The notes under the pieces: model-generated
What the model saw: the letters and a program-made list of their open reading frames with translations, nothing else
What the model was told of the DNA's origin: nothing
The model's database searches: none
Part shown: one piece after another, positions 1 to 13,486 of the stretch
Numbering within the stretch: position 1 is the first letter of the stretch
How the letters are laid out: the number at the start of each line of letters is the position of its first letter
Assembly: GCA_014898425.1 (NCBI GenBank)
Contig: RCSZ01000003.1
Span: 744,001-808,000 of the forward strand
Direction of reading: 5' to 3'
Origin: Botryotinia globosa
Lineage: Eukaryota; Ascomycota; Leotiomycetes; Helotiales; Sclerotiniaceae
Length of the DNA stretch: 64,000 nucleotides
Position numbers and translations under genes: made by a program

Positions 1-1493
1 CAACGAACGCGATTACCCAGTATAGAGGCACCATTGTAATCCAGAGAATTTTACCGGATTTTGTGGTCAAAGGTGGTGCGTTGAAAAGACCTTGAAAAAC
101 TTCAATGTATGCCACTTTAATACCAATGTTACCGTAAAGTACGGCGGCAATAAGGCCAGTGATCAGATTCATGATGTTTGCTGCGGTTTGCCAGTTGTAG
201 GGCGAGAGACCTTGGATGACGGGATTGTACGAATATTGACCTTGGTAAGAATAAACGAAGATACCAAAGAACATGTACACAAAGTAAATGAATAGATCAG
301 CACAGATAAGACCTTTCCAGAAATCCATTGGATGTCGCATTTCGGCAAGGAAAGCAACGAAAAGCATAGCACCACCATATGAGTAGACAGCTTGATTAAG
401 TCCATTCAGAGAACCAGTGAATCCATCTCCTCCAGTTGCTTTTCCACTAGGTGGTGTGCCCGCGTAACGATGAATGTCACCAGGGCCGAAGGAATCGCCG
501 AAGCTAGCTTCAACTGTAGCATAATTAGGAGGTGAATTAGCTACGACACCCATACAGATGAAAATGATGAGGACGTTGATCCAAACTGCGAAGTTTGCGA
601 GCCAGCCGAATCTTTGAAGCGTACGAATTTGTCCTAAGATCATACCAGCGGCCATGAAAACTATCAGACAAACAATAAAGCAAAGATTTCCTTTGGCGAT
701 TTGAGAAATGGATTGACCGTTGGAGAGAATAAGGATAGATACAGTGAACAACAGCTGGATACACTGGGCGACATTGATACCATGACGAGCCCAAGTACCA
801 AAGACACGGAAGAATAGGTCAGCATACGAATTTGCAGGGTATTTATCCGAGTCAAGAGCAAGAAAGATGGTGAAGATTTGCCAGCCGGAGTATAAAGCAA
901 ATCCGCCGAACACAGTGTAGAGAGCAATTCCTGGACCATCTGGAGCGTTTATTAGTACTGTTTTTAATGTTTGAATATTTGGTCTACTTACAGCCCATTT
1001 GAGCAAAGGCCCAAGGAACACTGAAAGGACCAAGGATATCAGTCGTGATGAGATAAAAGACACCCGACCAACCAGCGGTACGGACAGCACGACTCGCTGT
1101 CTTCCACTCAGCCTCCGAAACAGCCGATTGTACTGGTCCACCAGGAACCACAGACTTCTCGTCGAGGCCGTCCTTTTCATTTGAAGCTAAGGTTGTTGTA
1201 GGCGGGGTGTCAAATGAATCTTTTGCGCCCTTCCCTGTGGAGAATCGATTTGTGATCGTGGATTTCCAATTTCTCGGTCCTTGAGCCGCAACAAACCTCT
1301 CATTTGCAATTTTCTCCTCAGCACGAGTGATTTCGGCCCAATATACATATTCTTCAAAAGTAATACTGGGGTCGTGGATTGAAGGCAACGCCAGTTCCGT
1401 GGCATTCGCATCACCTGTCACGGGATGATGAGGATCTCGCGGATCACCACCTTCCAAGGCGAGATTTGCCATGGGTGTAGTCATGCTGGGCAA
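1..1493 (-). CDS. AAAP-family amino acid transporter (mtr-like), 3' end beyond the window
   Basis: Integral plasma-membrane amino acid permease of the AAAP (Aa_trans) family, resembling fungal neutral amino acid permeases such as Neurospora mtr. It has two exons on the minus strand, 1493-992 and 939 to the window edge. The intron 940-991 (52 bp, donor GTAAGT, TACTAAT-like branch site) is phase 1 and joins FAQMG to YGPGIALYT. About 480 residues are visible. A soluble N-terminus of about 140 residues is followed by the first helix around GVFYLITTDILGPFSVPWAF, then by repeated hydrophobic segments (e.g. LFTVSILILSN, NVLIIFICMGVVA, NLITGLIAAVLYG). The frame is open to base 1, so the stop lies outside. 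The ATG at 1493 is the only good start. Family membership is strong; substrate range cannot be read from sequence. Confidence 0.88.
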
Positions 1494-4400
1494 TATATGG
1501 GAAGATCAAGTCAAGGGGATATTCTCCAAGACTGGCTGTAAAGTAAAAAATAATGAATGAACTTGAAATAGCCCATTGTGAAGGGAAGAGAGTGTATATA
1601 AATATCAAATAACTCAATCGAAAAATATTCATGGGAGGGGTAGAAGTGGCGCTTCGCTCACACCTTCTTCAAGTAGCTAACATGCTGATCATGCAGACAA
1701 GTATCAACTATATCATTACTGCATTTGATGTGACCAGTAAGTATTCCACCAACGACAAGTACCATAATACTCAAGGGTTTGAAGAAAGGCCAAGAATTGC
1801 GATCGCAATGAATTACTATTGGATAACTCGCTTTCTGGAATGATTGATGTAGTTCGCCAAAACTTGATGATTTGACACAATTTCGCAAATAAAGTTTGAA
1901 AGCTTCGGAAAGCGGCCAATAGTTTATCATGTTGATAATACTTTCCGGGGTCAAAGCATGGCGGCATGCATACCTTCCTATTCAAGACGGTGGCTTCTAA
2001 GTTCTAACGGGAGATAAGTCTCATCAAACTGCATGCTGATATCATCATCACTTACTTATCTTTCCTTCGACCTTATCATCTTATATTTCGTTCTTTTCAG
2101 CGCGCGCCAGCCAAACAGTTATCTATAACTTCTAGAAGAGGCTTTGAAAAGCTTGTTCTAACTTCCGGCTACTGATCGCATGTGCTTGGCATGTCGCAAT
2201 GACTCGTTGTAAGCACCGAGCAGCTCGATGCAGCAGAAGTCAAGCAAGAGCGGCCTCTAAGATCTGACTGTATCTGATCTGAACTCGATAATGGTGGTGG
2301 AGTATCGAGAATATTGAGGACATTGATACTCAAATCTACATGATGTCTCGGATGGTTAATCGCGGCCTGTGATATCTCTAACAATCTAGTGAGAAGATAG
2401 TGATAGGACCGAATCAACGAGTGGAAATGAACGATAGAATCAGCAGCGTGCTATCTGTGATATTGACTTCTGCCTAACGACAAAATCCTCCGATGGCACA
2501 GAAGCAGGCGACGAGTACAGGCAAGCATCTTTTGCTGGGGCTCGGATGTTGATGGGGTTAATGTAACAAATGTGCTTGTCCGTGAATGGCATCGTTGTGA
2601 AGATTGAGGATTCGTGATTGGAAGGAAGATGAGCTCATGGTTATTCGGCAAATCTTACTCTGACACGTGATCAATTCTTTTTTCACTCCGCGGTAAGCAT
2701 TTCAACCCATCAGCCAACTCTTGCCTAGGTAGGTACATTAACCTACATGAGCTCACTCTTGTTACTCGCAGTAGCGGAACAAACACGAGAATGCCAGATG
2801 CATCCAAGTCATCAACCCCTGTTTCTTGCCCTTGCCTATAAGGTTACATTTACTTCTCCAATCGACCTTATCACCGATTAGGTGTGTGACCTCATATTAT
2901 CATGTGCCAAGTGAGGGATTAACGGACTCTCCAATTTTTCTCGAGACCAAGGACCGAAAACTTCGACAAAATCAGCTTTTCGGGAAGTACTGCGGTCCCT
3001 GAATTTGCTTCGATCTTTCAATCTCTTTCTGGAGGATATTTCATGCCCAGTCAATGGACATTAGATACGAAGTTGCATTTGCACTCAGGCTTGAGCTCGC
3101 AATTACACTCGTAAAGACTGTCAAACCCCATCACAGCGGAGATTTTGGACAATAGTTTGTTCTTGATCGACCCCATTTTATCGCATGGCATCCATGGATT
3201 AAGAATCCCTGAAACTGAACTAGATTCAATATGTCTATCCGGATGATAAGCAGGGAAAACATACATGGATGTAATCCAAATCAAACCACAACGTCGGGAA
3301 TAACTCAATCTCGTGTGGATCGAAATATTACGTTCGCGGATCGATTATTGAATGATATTGTTGATCTGGCAAGGTGTGGTGGTGCTTATTGAATCTCTAG
3401 ACCAAGTTCGGTCAAAGATGGGGAATCCGTCACTTCAAAGTGCTGAACACACATCATTCCAATTTTCACAATGAATCGGACAATCAAGGTACTTGAATAC
3501 TCAGAGTCTACCTGCGATATTTGGGTAAGTCAATCACTTCCTTCACGCAATAGAGTATGTGAGCACAAAGACTGGCGCTTTTGTTCCATTCTAATGCGCG
3601 TCGCATACGTTGATTGATAGCATATCTGTAGAATGATCCCCCCCTCTTTCTCTCCTCTTATTTCATTCATTACCTCTTTTATTCTCCAGGAGAAAAGGGC
3701 GGAATAGTCCTCTCTCCTATGGTACCAAAGAGCCTCAAATGTTGTAATTGTACAGCACCAATACACTACACAGGCGCACATTGCGCAGTATAAACATACA
3801 ATCCGATTCATTATATGACTAGGCCATATTGCAGTATACACTTTACATATTCTTCTAGAATCCATTCCCTTTCTCTTTCTACTTTTTCTCATTATTTTCT
3901 TTCCTTCACTGGGGGAAGGGGGCAAAACGCTCCCCCCCATCGTCAAAGAGCATGAAGAACATTGTTTCACTTTATAATCATATTAAGCATATGATTATAT
4001 AGTCCAGCTAAGTTCAAATGTTTCCAGCATACAAAGACCTCTCGCAAACCCCTTTCGTAAGAACCTCGGCACAATGATCTTCTCGCGGCATCTGAAACAT
4101 TATTCACATCGGTATCTCTTCCCTGAAAAATGCAATCATATATACGTTTGAGTAAAGTTGAAACAGGGGCATCTATATTCGCGTTGATAGCACAGTGAGC
4201 TTCCTGAAAACTATCGTGAGTGTCGCACGTATAGTAGCGGAGTTGCAAACTTCGTAATAAGAGTAAAGCGAACAGTTATATCAACGGAACCTTGAGAACA
4301 AACGCTGCACACACTCTCTATTTGAGCCCTTTTATATCACTGACTTGTTTCATTTCCGTAAAATTGGGTCTTTTCCATTCACGTCTCGTAACTTTGAGGT

Positions 4401-4651
4401 TGTCCATGGTGTTTCAATGGCTTTGTGCGGATTCAAAATCAGATGGCGGAAGACAAATCTACATTCAAGATTATTTTATGCTTGCTGGTCATATTGAGAC
4501 GCGTCTAGATAATTTTTGATATTTAGTAGAAGTTTCCAAGCTTTTGTCCCAGGATAAATATGCTTGACGCCTTCCAATCATATAATTTGTTACTTTAGTC
4601 ATTGCCATTACCCGTCAACCTCCATGCGGAAATAAATCCAGGCTCTTGACA
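1494..4651. other. intergenic, no gene supported
   Basis: About 3.2 kb upstream of both the transporter (leftward) and the orphan gene at 4652 (rightward). Open frames here (longest 146 codons, minus strand 3530-3970) lack recognisable domains, fungal-style splice context or coding-like composition. It includes C-rich and polypyrimidine patches near 3630-3660 and 3910-3940. It probably contains the two divergent promoters; I see no specific site I can defend. Confidence 0.5.
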
Positions 4652-5476
4652 ATGTTCAGCGAAGAACCCGCCGTGGAAACCCAACAGAGCCCCAAAGACA
4701 CAACCTCGAGCATCGCACTTCCCGTCACAGTCATGGAAAAAAGCGCATCAGATTCCGAGGATCCAAACTCTGATGCACAAAATCGACAATGTCAATTCCC
4801 GGTTCTTCGCGATGATCCCGAAAAATCGATTATGTTTATGGCAGCTACACTTAATTTCCTCCGCCGCGCAGTCTTTCCATTTGAGGAAAATAAAATACAC
4901 ACTATTTCCTCAATTCTCGATGAATATCAATGCATCTGGTCTGAAATCTGTGTTGACGAAAGCGACATTTTACGTACTCAACTTGATTGTCTTCACATGC
5001 AAGATATGGACTTGATGGTAGCTTTTGTTGCGATGCAAGAAAGAAGAAGCCCAATTCGTATGAAACTTGATGGTTATGAGGATCCTGATGAGGAAACTCC
5101 CGAATTCCGGGAGGTGTATTGTCCTAATTGCGACGAGATTAGCGAGGAAGATGAGAGTGAAGACCTCTGTCACTGTCCCATTCATCCCAACACCGGCACC
5201 GAATACCTTGCTTGTGGGATAACGACTAATCCATGGAAGAATGATCCTGCAGTTGGAAACGGGGAATCCACGTACGCCACGATGACCTATAGTGCTAGTG
5301 AGATGGCGACGCTTAAGATTCCTGCGGATGCAGATGACTGCAGTTGTCTCTATGTAACTTGTTGTGCTTCTCGTGGCCTCGACAGTGATGACGATAGTTA
5401 TGTCTATCCTTCTTCAGATTCAGAGAGCGAAGATGATGTACCCTGCCAGTGTCAGTTGAGCAAAGAAGATGCCTAG
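4652..5476 (+). CDS. orphan acidic protein with paired cysteines
   Basis: Single-exon frame of 274 residues starting at the ATG at 4652; the frame extends two codons further only to a TTG, so this ATG is preferred. I do not recognise the family. The N-terminal 45 residues are polar and Ser-rich. The middle (about 60-135) looks helical and folded. The C-terminal half is acidic and carries cysteine pairs (CPNCDE, LCHCPIH, CSCLYVTCC, CQCQL) between Asp/Glu/Ser runs. The CxxC and CxC pairs could bind metal, but spacing is not that of a named zinc finger. No signal peptide or membrane segment is seen. Isolated between two long spacers. Coding status rests on frame length, codon texture and non-random cysteine placement. 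Confidence 0.6.
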   Translation: MFSEEPAVETQQSPKDTTSSIALPVTVMEKSASDSEDPNSDAQNRQCQFPVLRDDPEKSIMFMAATLNFLRRAVFPFEENKIHTISSILDEYQCIWSEICVDESDILRTQLDCLHMQDMDLMVAFVAMQERRSPIRMKLDGYEDPDEETPEFREVYCPNCDEISEEDESEDLCHCPIHPNTGTEYLACGITTNPWKNDPAVGNGESTYATMTYSASEMATLKIPADADDCSCLYVTCCASRGLDSDDDSYVYPSSDSESEDDVPCQCQLSKEDA

Positions 5477-8400
5477 TATGAAGGGATCATTCCTAGAAGA
5501 GGCCGATATCAGACGCAGACACAAGACAAGTAGGTGGTTGGTTAGGTTAGTTGCTTGGTGATAATGTTGCGGTGGAAGGCTCTCTTCATTCTTTCAAGAA
5601 CTGAAGTTTAGTTAGAATTGAAAAACATGCCTCACGAATATTCATCATCTGCAGATTGTGAATCTTAGTATACTCAAGGATCGACAATTGATTCTACAGA
5701 TCCATGTTCAGGGGTATTGGTAAGATGTCATCACATTCATATCATATCCTGGAAAGGACAGGCAAAAGAAAATCGTCAAACTTATTTAGCCTATACCTTA
5801 TTTTTGCTACGTTGTTGATAAGTAGCTAAATATCTATCAGCTCCCAAATAGATAGTCCACCCAAGGAACTAAACCCATGTTTCAAGGTAAGTTCATCTTG
5901 AGTTCGACTGATCGGAGTGATGAATACATCTAGAATGCTTGCTCATTGCTGGTAAGGCTGTTTGAGTATTACGATCGGGGATTATGTTTATTGGAGCAAA
6001 TGAAAAGCAAATCGATATGCTTACTTGCTAACAGAGTGTTTAGTTCCAAGGTTCTTATTTCGAGAATTGCAACTGTTGCCACAATCACGGTGTATCTCAT
6101 ATTCTTGATCGATGATGGTTAGTCAACACAGCGAGAGATGTTTGAAGAAGAGCGGAAGAATAGCTCTTCTTTGATTTTATCTACTCCAACTGGGATTAGA
6201 ACTGAAGTAGGAACTACTATATCACATGAAACCCCGTTTGAAATTGATGGCTTCACTGCTTCTTGTTGAGTATCGAATCTTGACTTAGTAACTCGAGTTT
6301 TGGCTTCGATAGTATGCTTCTTGAGATCTACCGAGGCTGGTCGTTTTCCTTATTTTGAGAGCCAGAAGTAAAGAAAGGTGCGTACAATATTGAGCCAAGA
6401 GTCTTTCACTCACGAGAAATGGTCGTTGCCAAGCAGTGAACAATCAAATTGTTAGAGGGGACTGATCGGGAAAGAACATGGTGTCGTTTTTCTCAGAGCA
6501 TGAGATAGAAGATTACGGGGGGGGGGGGTTACAAGTTTCCAGTCTTTCCTTGCTACTCACCTCCGGTAAATGGTAGTATAGAGGCCACATGAGCACGAAT
6601 CTCGGCCGATAGAGTGCAAATATCCCACCAAGAAGCAATAGGTGTTAGTATATTACCTCAAAATGGCAAGAGAGTAAGCATACAGCCTAGTTCAGAGGCT
6701 CTGATGCGGGACATTTTAGAGAAGTCATACATATCTCGTATTAAACGATGCTACATAGCATCCGCCATAGCCTTAAACACCGGTGATAGTGGTCGCCCTA
6801 AACGATTTTGTGCAATCATTTTGGTAAGAATTTGCCGAATGTAGTTTACAAATTAGGATATTGAGGAGACATTGCATGCAAAGAGAGTAATTTTTGCCGT
6901 TTAAAATACGACTGGATAGTACCCATATGATAAACTAGATCCGAAACTTCGGGGATTAACTTATGATGAATCTGATGACTTCAGGCTAAGAACTGGCCAA
7001 AGAAAAATATGGAGAGAATAGAAAGGCACTGATATAGTCAGGGAAGATTTTGTAATTGCCGTTGAAGGTGCTCTTTGAAAATGACAATCTTTATGTGCAT
7101 GCGTAGTGAAACTCGTGCAACAATGAACCTGTTTTGTCAACATGAGAATGCAAGATATGTGGTTCCATCGATGCGGAAGCGGTTCATAGATCCGTCGGGC
7201 CAAATACGTTAATAATGAATGAAACCTCATTGCATGTCGCGCATACATATATTCCGCAGTACGCCGGTTGCGGTAGATATAGATAGGCACCGTCACGAGT
7301 CGGGGGATGGGGTCATTTTTTAAACCCTTGGATTTAATTAGATTCAAGGGGCACCGGCAAATCTGAGCTACCTCAACAAAACTCTTGCCCCTACTTGTGA
7401 CGTGCATTATTTATCATCACCACTTTGAGCTGTTGCAAAGGGTTTCTTCCCATGCAAAATGCGGAGGGACTGCTTCCGAACCCTTATTTTGGACAACCGA
7501 TGAGCCCTGTTCCATGGGTACTTTGCCGAAACTGTCCGATAGAATCATATTTGGACGATTAGTACAAGGAAAAGGATGTAACAGGATACATTGGGAAGTG
7601 CAGAGACCTCTACGAGTACAGTATGAACTTTGAGGTTGTGATATTTCGTTATTTCGTTACATCACATCAGGATCCAGAAAGCAGAACGGGTAAAGGATGC
7701 GGATGGCTTGTCAAACGCATGAGCTTGAGGTTACCTAGGTATACTAGTAGATTCTTGAGGCTGCCATGTGCTCTTGATACTATCGCCAATCAACAATACA
7801 ATTTCCAAAGCTTTCTGACAAGTCCGGCGTCGTTCTGCAGGTACGGTTTTAATGCTTGGGGTTTGATGTTACAGTATCCCGAAAAGTCGTCCTTGGAAGC
7901 CCTACCGAGGTGCTTGTTACAGGACACACACACCTACCTCCCTTGGTATTTGGCTGCGCGACAGCGACATCGAGGAATCTACCAGGAGCTGTGGCATTGC
8001 AGATATTCGACTGTAGTATGTTTTACATGACCAGATTGTATAGGAAGAGAAATCGATGCGGATGTCATGATGCTCGGCATTCTAGAACAAGTTCCAAGTT
8101 GTTTTGCTCCTTCCGAGTAGCCACTTCCGAGGTTATAAGGTTATTCCGAAGTTAGTCCGAATGGCTTCCTTGATTCGTCAACTTCATTACTAATCGTCAA
8201 TCTAACCTTATTGTAGGATCTCAACTCCTCGTTTCTTCTCCGTACATGCAGAAGAAATGGATTCCCCGAGTATCCCTAACTAACATGTTGCAAAAGTGTG
8301 AAGACGACCAATCAGATGTGGCAGTATTGGCCGCAACTTGCAAGAGCTATCATCCCTTCCTTCTTATCCTAGAAGACAACGCGGGATGAAGACCCCGCAT

Positions 8401-8610
8401 GTAATAATCCCATTTTGGAGCTCCGAAACCTCACACCTCACATATGGGATCCATGCATCTACAATCCTTCTTGTACTTGCTACTTGCTACTTACATCAAT
8501 GAACTGATCAAGGCTCAGATATAAGAAGTGCCTATTCCTTTGATGTTGCTGGAAGATCATTTCATCCGCATGCCAACTCCTCTACAATATACTTATGCCT
8601 CCCTTCGACA
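5477..8610. other. intergenic, no gene supported; 12-G run
   Basis: About 3.1 kb. Several short open frames overlap on both strands (e.g. 6961-7407 minus, 7623-8030 plus), but none has a recognisable domain or a convincing start and splice context. A run of 12 G lies at 6517-6528. The right end is presumably the beta-mannosidase promoter. Confidence 0.5.
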
Positions 8611-11307
8611 ATGCGTACAGACCATACTTTTTCTAATATCAATTCACATCAAACTGCATCTACATCAACTTCATCCAGTATGCCTGAGCATACCATAATT
8701 CCAATCGATAAGAATTGGACCTTCAAACAGGCGGACAATGAAGATTCCAAATTTCTCCCTGTCGCACAATTTCCCACGAATGTTCATTTGGATCTCATTG
8801 CCAATGGCATCATAGAAGATCCTTTCATGGGAAAGAACGAAAACGACGTCCAATGGATTGGTGAGACTGTCTGGATATACAGAACAACATTTCCATCTCC
8901 CACGATATCATCGGAAGACAAATCTGGCACCCGAGCAGTCCTGGCATTTGATGGATTAGATACTTATGCCACCGTTTTGTTGAATGGAAAGGAGATTCTC
9001 AAGACCGATAATATGTTCATACCTGAACGAATTGATATCACATCTCACCTAAAAGATGAGGGAGAAAATGAACTAGAAATCACATTCGAGAGCGCATATC
9101 TCAAAGGATGTGCCATAGTGGAGAAATATCCGGATCATCACTGGGGCTGTTGGAACGGAGATACTTCTAGACTTGCTGTTCGGAAAGCACAATATCACTG
9201 GGTATGTAGATATCTCTTGTGGAGAAGAATTATGAATCGCTGACATTTGACCTCATAGGGATGGGATTGGGGCCCAACCCTTATGACTTGTGGGCCATGG
9301 CGACCAATAAACCTTGAAATTTTCACATCCCGCATCTCGGACGTCTATTTCACAAGCAATGTGGATAAATCCTTGAAAACTGCCGAAGTCGTTGCGAAGG
9401 CGGATGTTCAGGGCGAAGCATCGCAAGTTAAGTTCGATATTACATTAGACGGCGAGCTTGTTGCAAGTAAGACAGTTACTTCTTCTGAAGGACACGCTAC
9501 CTATGTCTTTACTATCAAAGATCCTGCTTTATGGTTTCCGATCAGATATGGTAAACAGCCATTGTATGATCTTACGGCAACTTTAATTCACAATGATAAG
9601 AGTATATCAACGCAAAGTAAGAAGTTTGGCTTGCGTAGAGCAGAGCTAGTGCAGGACCCTTTGAAAGATCAGCCAGGAACATCGTTCTTTTTCAGAATTA
9701 ATAACATTCCAATATTCTGCGGTGGCAGTGACTGGATTCCAGCCGACAACTTCATTCCCCGCATCAGCAAAGAAAAGTATTATGATTGGGTTAAGTTGGT
9801 AGCAGACGGAAATCAGTTCATGATTCGAGTTTGGGGAGGTGGGATATTTGAGGAGCAAGCCTTTTATGATGCTTGCGATGCATTGGGCATTCTGGTATGG
9901 CAAGATTTCATGTTCGGTTGTGGAAACTATCCTGCTTTCCCAGACTTCCTCACCTCCGTGAAGAGAGAAGCCGAGGAGAATGTCAAGCTTCTTCGACATC
10001 ATCCATCTATCGTTATCTGGGCTGGTAACAATGAAGATTACCAATACCAAGAATCGGAAGGTCTCACTTACGACTTTGACAACAAGGATTCCGAGAGTTG
10101 GTTGAAGACCAATTTTCCAGCAAGATATATATATGAGAAGATTTTAGTCGATGCCTGCACCGAACTAATCCCAGATACATACTATCACTATGGTAGTCCA
10201 TGGGGTGGAAAGCAAACCACTGATCCTACCGTTGGTGATTTACATCAGTGGAATGTATGGCACGGTTCTCAAGAGAAGTATCAAAACTTCGACAAGCTCG
10301 TTGGACGCTTCGTCTCAGAATTCGGCATGGAAGCATTCCCAAATATTAAAACTATAGAATCATTCCTTCCGCTGGGTAAAGATGACCCCGACCGTTTTGC
10401 CCAATCTTCAACTGTCGATTTCCACAACAAAGCCGACGGTCACGAGCGCCGTATCGCTCTTTATCTTGTCGAAAATTTCCGCTACGCTCCTGATCCCCTC
10501 GAGCAATTCATTTATTCCACCCAGCTCATGCAAGCCGAGTGTCTAGCTAGCGCCTATCGGCTATGGAAACGTCAATGGAAAGGTCCCAGCAAGGAATACT
10601 GTGGAGGTGCCCTAGTATGGCAAATAAACGATTGCTGGCCCGTAACATCCTGGGCAATCGTCGACTACTATCTCCGACCAAAACATGCCTACTATACCGT
10701 CAAACGTGAAATGGCACCGATTTCTCTAGGTATCACGCGCAAAGAACATATCACCCCCAAGGATAAATACACCCGTGCCCATCTCACCAAGAAAACCCAA
10801 ATCGAAATTTGGGGCTCAAATCTAGGACTCGAGGACATCACAGCCGACGTCGTCGTCAAAGCATTCGACGTTATCACCGGTCAAGAAACCTACTCCAAAA
10901 CCATCGCCTCCTCTCTCCTCCTACCCGAAAACCGCTCCACTGAAATTGTCGCCCTAGATGTCCCCGTACAAACCCCCAATTCAGACGAAGAATCCCGCAC
11001 CGTGGTCGCCGCATATCTCATCCAAGACGGCGTGCAGATCGCTCGCTACATTAATTGGCCCGAACCACTAAAATACGTACATTTGCAAAAACCCACGGAT
11101 TTGCGGGCTGAGTTGTCGGAAGATGCGAAGACGGTGGAGATTAGCAGCGAGGTTCCGGTGAAGGGGGTAGCGCTCGAGTGTGAAGATGAAGCGGTGGTGT
11201 TTGAGGATAATTTGGTGGATGTGGTGCCGGGTGAGATGGTTAAAGTGGGGGTTAAGGGTGCGAAGGCGCATACGAAGATTGGAGTCAGGTATTTGGGGAT
11301 GGTTTAA
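8611..11307 (+). CDS. mndB: beta-mannosidase B, glycoside hydrolase family 2
   Basis: Hydrolyses terminal beta-1,4-mannosyl residues of manno-oligosaccharides; the MndB clade lacks a secretion signal and is taken to act inside the cell. Exons 8611-9201 and 9259-11307 are joined by a 57-bp phase-0 intron (GTATGT..CATAG, branch GCTGAC), giving HYHW|GWDWGP and 879 residues. The start could instead be the second ATG at 8680 (MPEHTIIP), which fits the usual family N-terminus better; the total would then be 856. GH2 order is visible: sugar-binding domain (about 30-205), immunoglobulin-like domain (about 215-325), TIM barrel (about 335-650). The acid/base is E456 in WAGNNE and the nucleophile E551 in FVSEFGMEAFP. 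The barrel motif VWGGGIFEE and the substrate-contact region LVWQDFMFGCGNYP are intact. Convergent with xylitol dehydrogenase. Confidence 0.93.
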
Positions 11308-11874
11308 GGGGTTTGGTGAGACCTTTTTTTTCCTAGGTTTCTTCTGCGAGGTTTCTTTCTTCTTTTCTGCTGAGAGGATGAATAGATATTATTTCCTAGG
11401 GCCGCAGTGATGATTATATGAGGATTTTTATGATGGGCCGGTGCAAGGTAGGAATTCGTTTATGAAATAGATCAAATTCAAAGATCTGTCTTCCCATACT
11501 GTTATATCTCAATTCTTGGGAGTAGATGAATACATATCATACAAGCACATTCATCCCTCGTAAGCTGGAAGTATGAAGTATTGTTTCCGGATAGTTGTAC
11601 CTAGCTCCCAACCAAACACCCTAAGCATTCACAGCACAGCCCAAGAGAAGTCCAGATGAACAGCCATACTATTAATTTTACAGAGAACATATATTCATTC
11701 AGTTAATTATATACAATAGATACACTTTCCAAGAACAAGATTCCCCTATTTTCATTTTTGGCACTTCAGACGGGATATCCTGACCCCTCATCGTCTATGC
11801 TCCTTCATTTCCCCAAAACACTTACACTCTTCGTACTCCGACTCCTACGCTACAATATGCTCAATCCATAACAT
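11308..11874. other. convergent 3' spacer
   Basis: Spacer of 567 bp between the converging 3' ends of beta-mannosidase and xylitol dehydrogenase. It is AT-rich, with T-rich stretches just after the mannosidase stop and a C/T-rich stretch before the dehydrogenase stop. It should hold both polyadenylation regions. No gene seen. Confidence 0.5.
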
Positions 11875-13017
11875 TTACTTTTCATTGGGACCCTTAATCA
11901 AGACCTTGATTCCCTTTCCTTCCTTTACACTCTTGAAAGCCTGCTCCGCATCCTCAAATTGCACTTCGCTAGTAATCAACTTCTTGACATCTACCTTCCC
12001 TGTACTAACTAACTGAAGAGCCAATGTATAATCACCACTTCCATATCTGAAACTTCCCTTTGCAGTGATTTCCTTGGTGCACAATTCCATGATTGGGAAA
12101 TTGATGTCTGCTTTGCCCATTCCTCCTTGAACATATGTTCCTCCGCGACGTACGACATTTATAGAGGTTTGAATGGAGGGCTCTGCTCCACTGGCGTCTA
12201 TAACAACATCTGCGCCTTCTGGAAGACCAATTTCGGATTTCAGTGTTGCGGCGTTCTCTGCAGCGGAGACGCGCTGAGGAGTAAAAGTGTGGGTAGCGGT
12301 ATATGATTTCGCGAATTCGAGACGGCTAGGTTGGATATCTGCTGCAACGATGATGGATGCTCCGTATGCACGAGCAACTGCCATACATAATAGACCAACG
12401 GGACCTGCTCCCATTACCACGACAGATTGTCCTGGGGTAATAACGGCTTGTTTGCAAATGTGGACTGCGACAGCAAGAGGCTCAAGTAAAGCACCTTCTT
12501 GAAGCGATACATGTTCAGGAAGTTTGTAACAGAAATCTGCTGGGGAAGAATAGAATCCTGTGAGGGTACCATCGATGGGAGGAGTAGCTGCAAAGTGCAT
12601 GTCGGGGCACAGATTATAATGACCCGAAAGACAAGCTGGACAACGACGACATGGATAACCAGGCTCAAGAGCAATACGATCTCCAACCTTCAGAGATTTG
12701 ACTGCGGAACCGACGCTAACAATTGTACCAGCAGATTCGTGACCAAGAATCATGGGATCTTTCACAACATAGGGACCGATAGCTCCTTCAACCCAGTAAT
12801 GAACATCAGATCCACAGATACCGGTATAGTTTATGGCAATGAGGACATCGTGTTCAGATTCGAGCTTGGGAACTGGTCTCTCTTCGAATTTGACAGAGAA
12901 AGGCTTTTCGAGAACGAATGATTTGTTCTACAAGAGACGAGAACGTTAGAAAGAAGCTTTGGATAACAGAGGGAGATATTTTGCATTTCTTACGCTTTTT
13001 CCTGATATATCTGCCAT
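11875..13017 (-). CDS. xdhA: xylitol dehydrogenase (D-xylulose reductase), zinc MDR family
   Basis: Oxidises xylitol to D-xylulose with NAD in the fungal pentose pathway. A tiny first exon 13017-12994 (8 codons) is followed by a 66-bp phase-0 intron (12928-12993, GTAAGA..TGTAG) and exon 12927-11875, giving 358 residues, the normal length. Catalytic zinc ligands are in place: C46 in TGICGSDVHYW, and H71-E72 in GHES. Structural-zinc cysteines C101, C104, C107 and C115 are in PCRRCPACLSGHYNLC. The Rossmann motif GAGPVGLL is followed by AADIQPSRL, whose Asp favours NAD over NADP. The start FVLEKPFSVKFEERPVPKL matches the XDH subgroup rather than plain alcohol dehydrogenases; sorbitol or L-arabitol dehydrogenase remain close alternatives. 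Confidence 0.88.
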
Positions 13018-13486
13018 TGTGTCTGAGGATTATTGCACCCGGTAATTGTCGAATTTCAGTTCTTTTTGTTTTGCAAATTGAAGAATTGAGGTGAAGGAAT
13101 GAAAAAGAGATGTGTAGTTTCAACTTTCAAGCTGTAGAATGGGTCTGTCATATCACCCCACTCTGGCATTGACCCCGCGACGATTTACCCATGTTTATCC
13201 GCTCCAATCAGATCATAAGGTGCCATGGAAGAAAGTAATCCGAATATACTGTGAACTCGGCGGGAAGGTGCGACGAGAGCCGCAAATATATTGAAAAGTT
13301 ATGCGACAATGAAGTTATATGCGCTCGTTGATGTATTGGTTGCTTGATCGATAGGTATCCTTCTGTCTGTATCTTCGAAAGTTGACTTCAATGTAAATTT
13401 GGGTTTCGCTCGACTGACGTCATGGTCGATGATGTATGAGATCCTTCAACCGGTATTGAATATATCAATCACATCACGCCTTTCAC
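13018..13486. other. intergenic
   Basis: Spacer of 469 bp between the xdhA start and the 3' end of the next minus-strand gene. It is the likely xdhA promoter. No gene seen. Confidence 0.5.

Noticed and set aside
6961..7407. 148-codon minus-strand frame
   Set aside because: Starts at a non-ATG codon, with no domain, no low-entropy coding texture and no neighbouring exon that fits.
7623..8155. Two overlapping plus-strand frames (135 and 99 codons)
   Set aside because: Overlapping frames of equal quality and no recognisable family; typical of chance in GC-balanced DNA.
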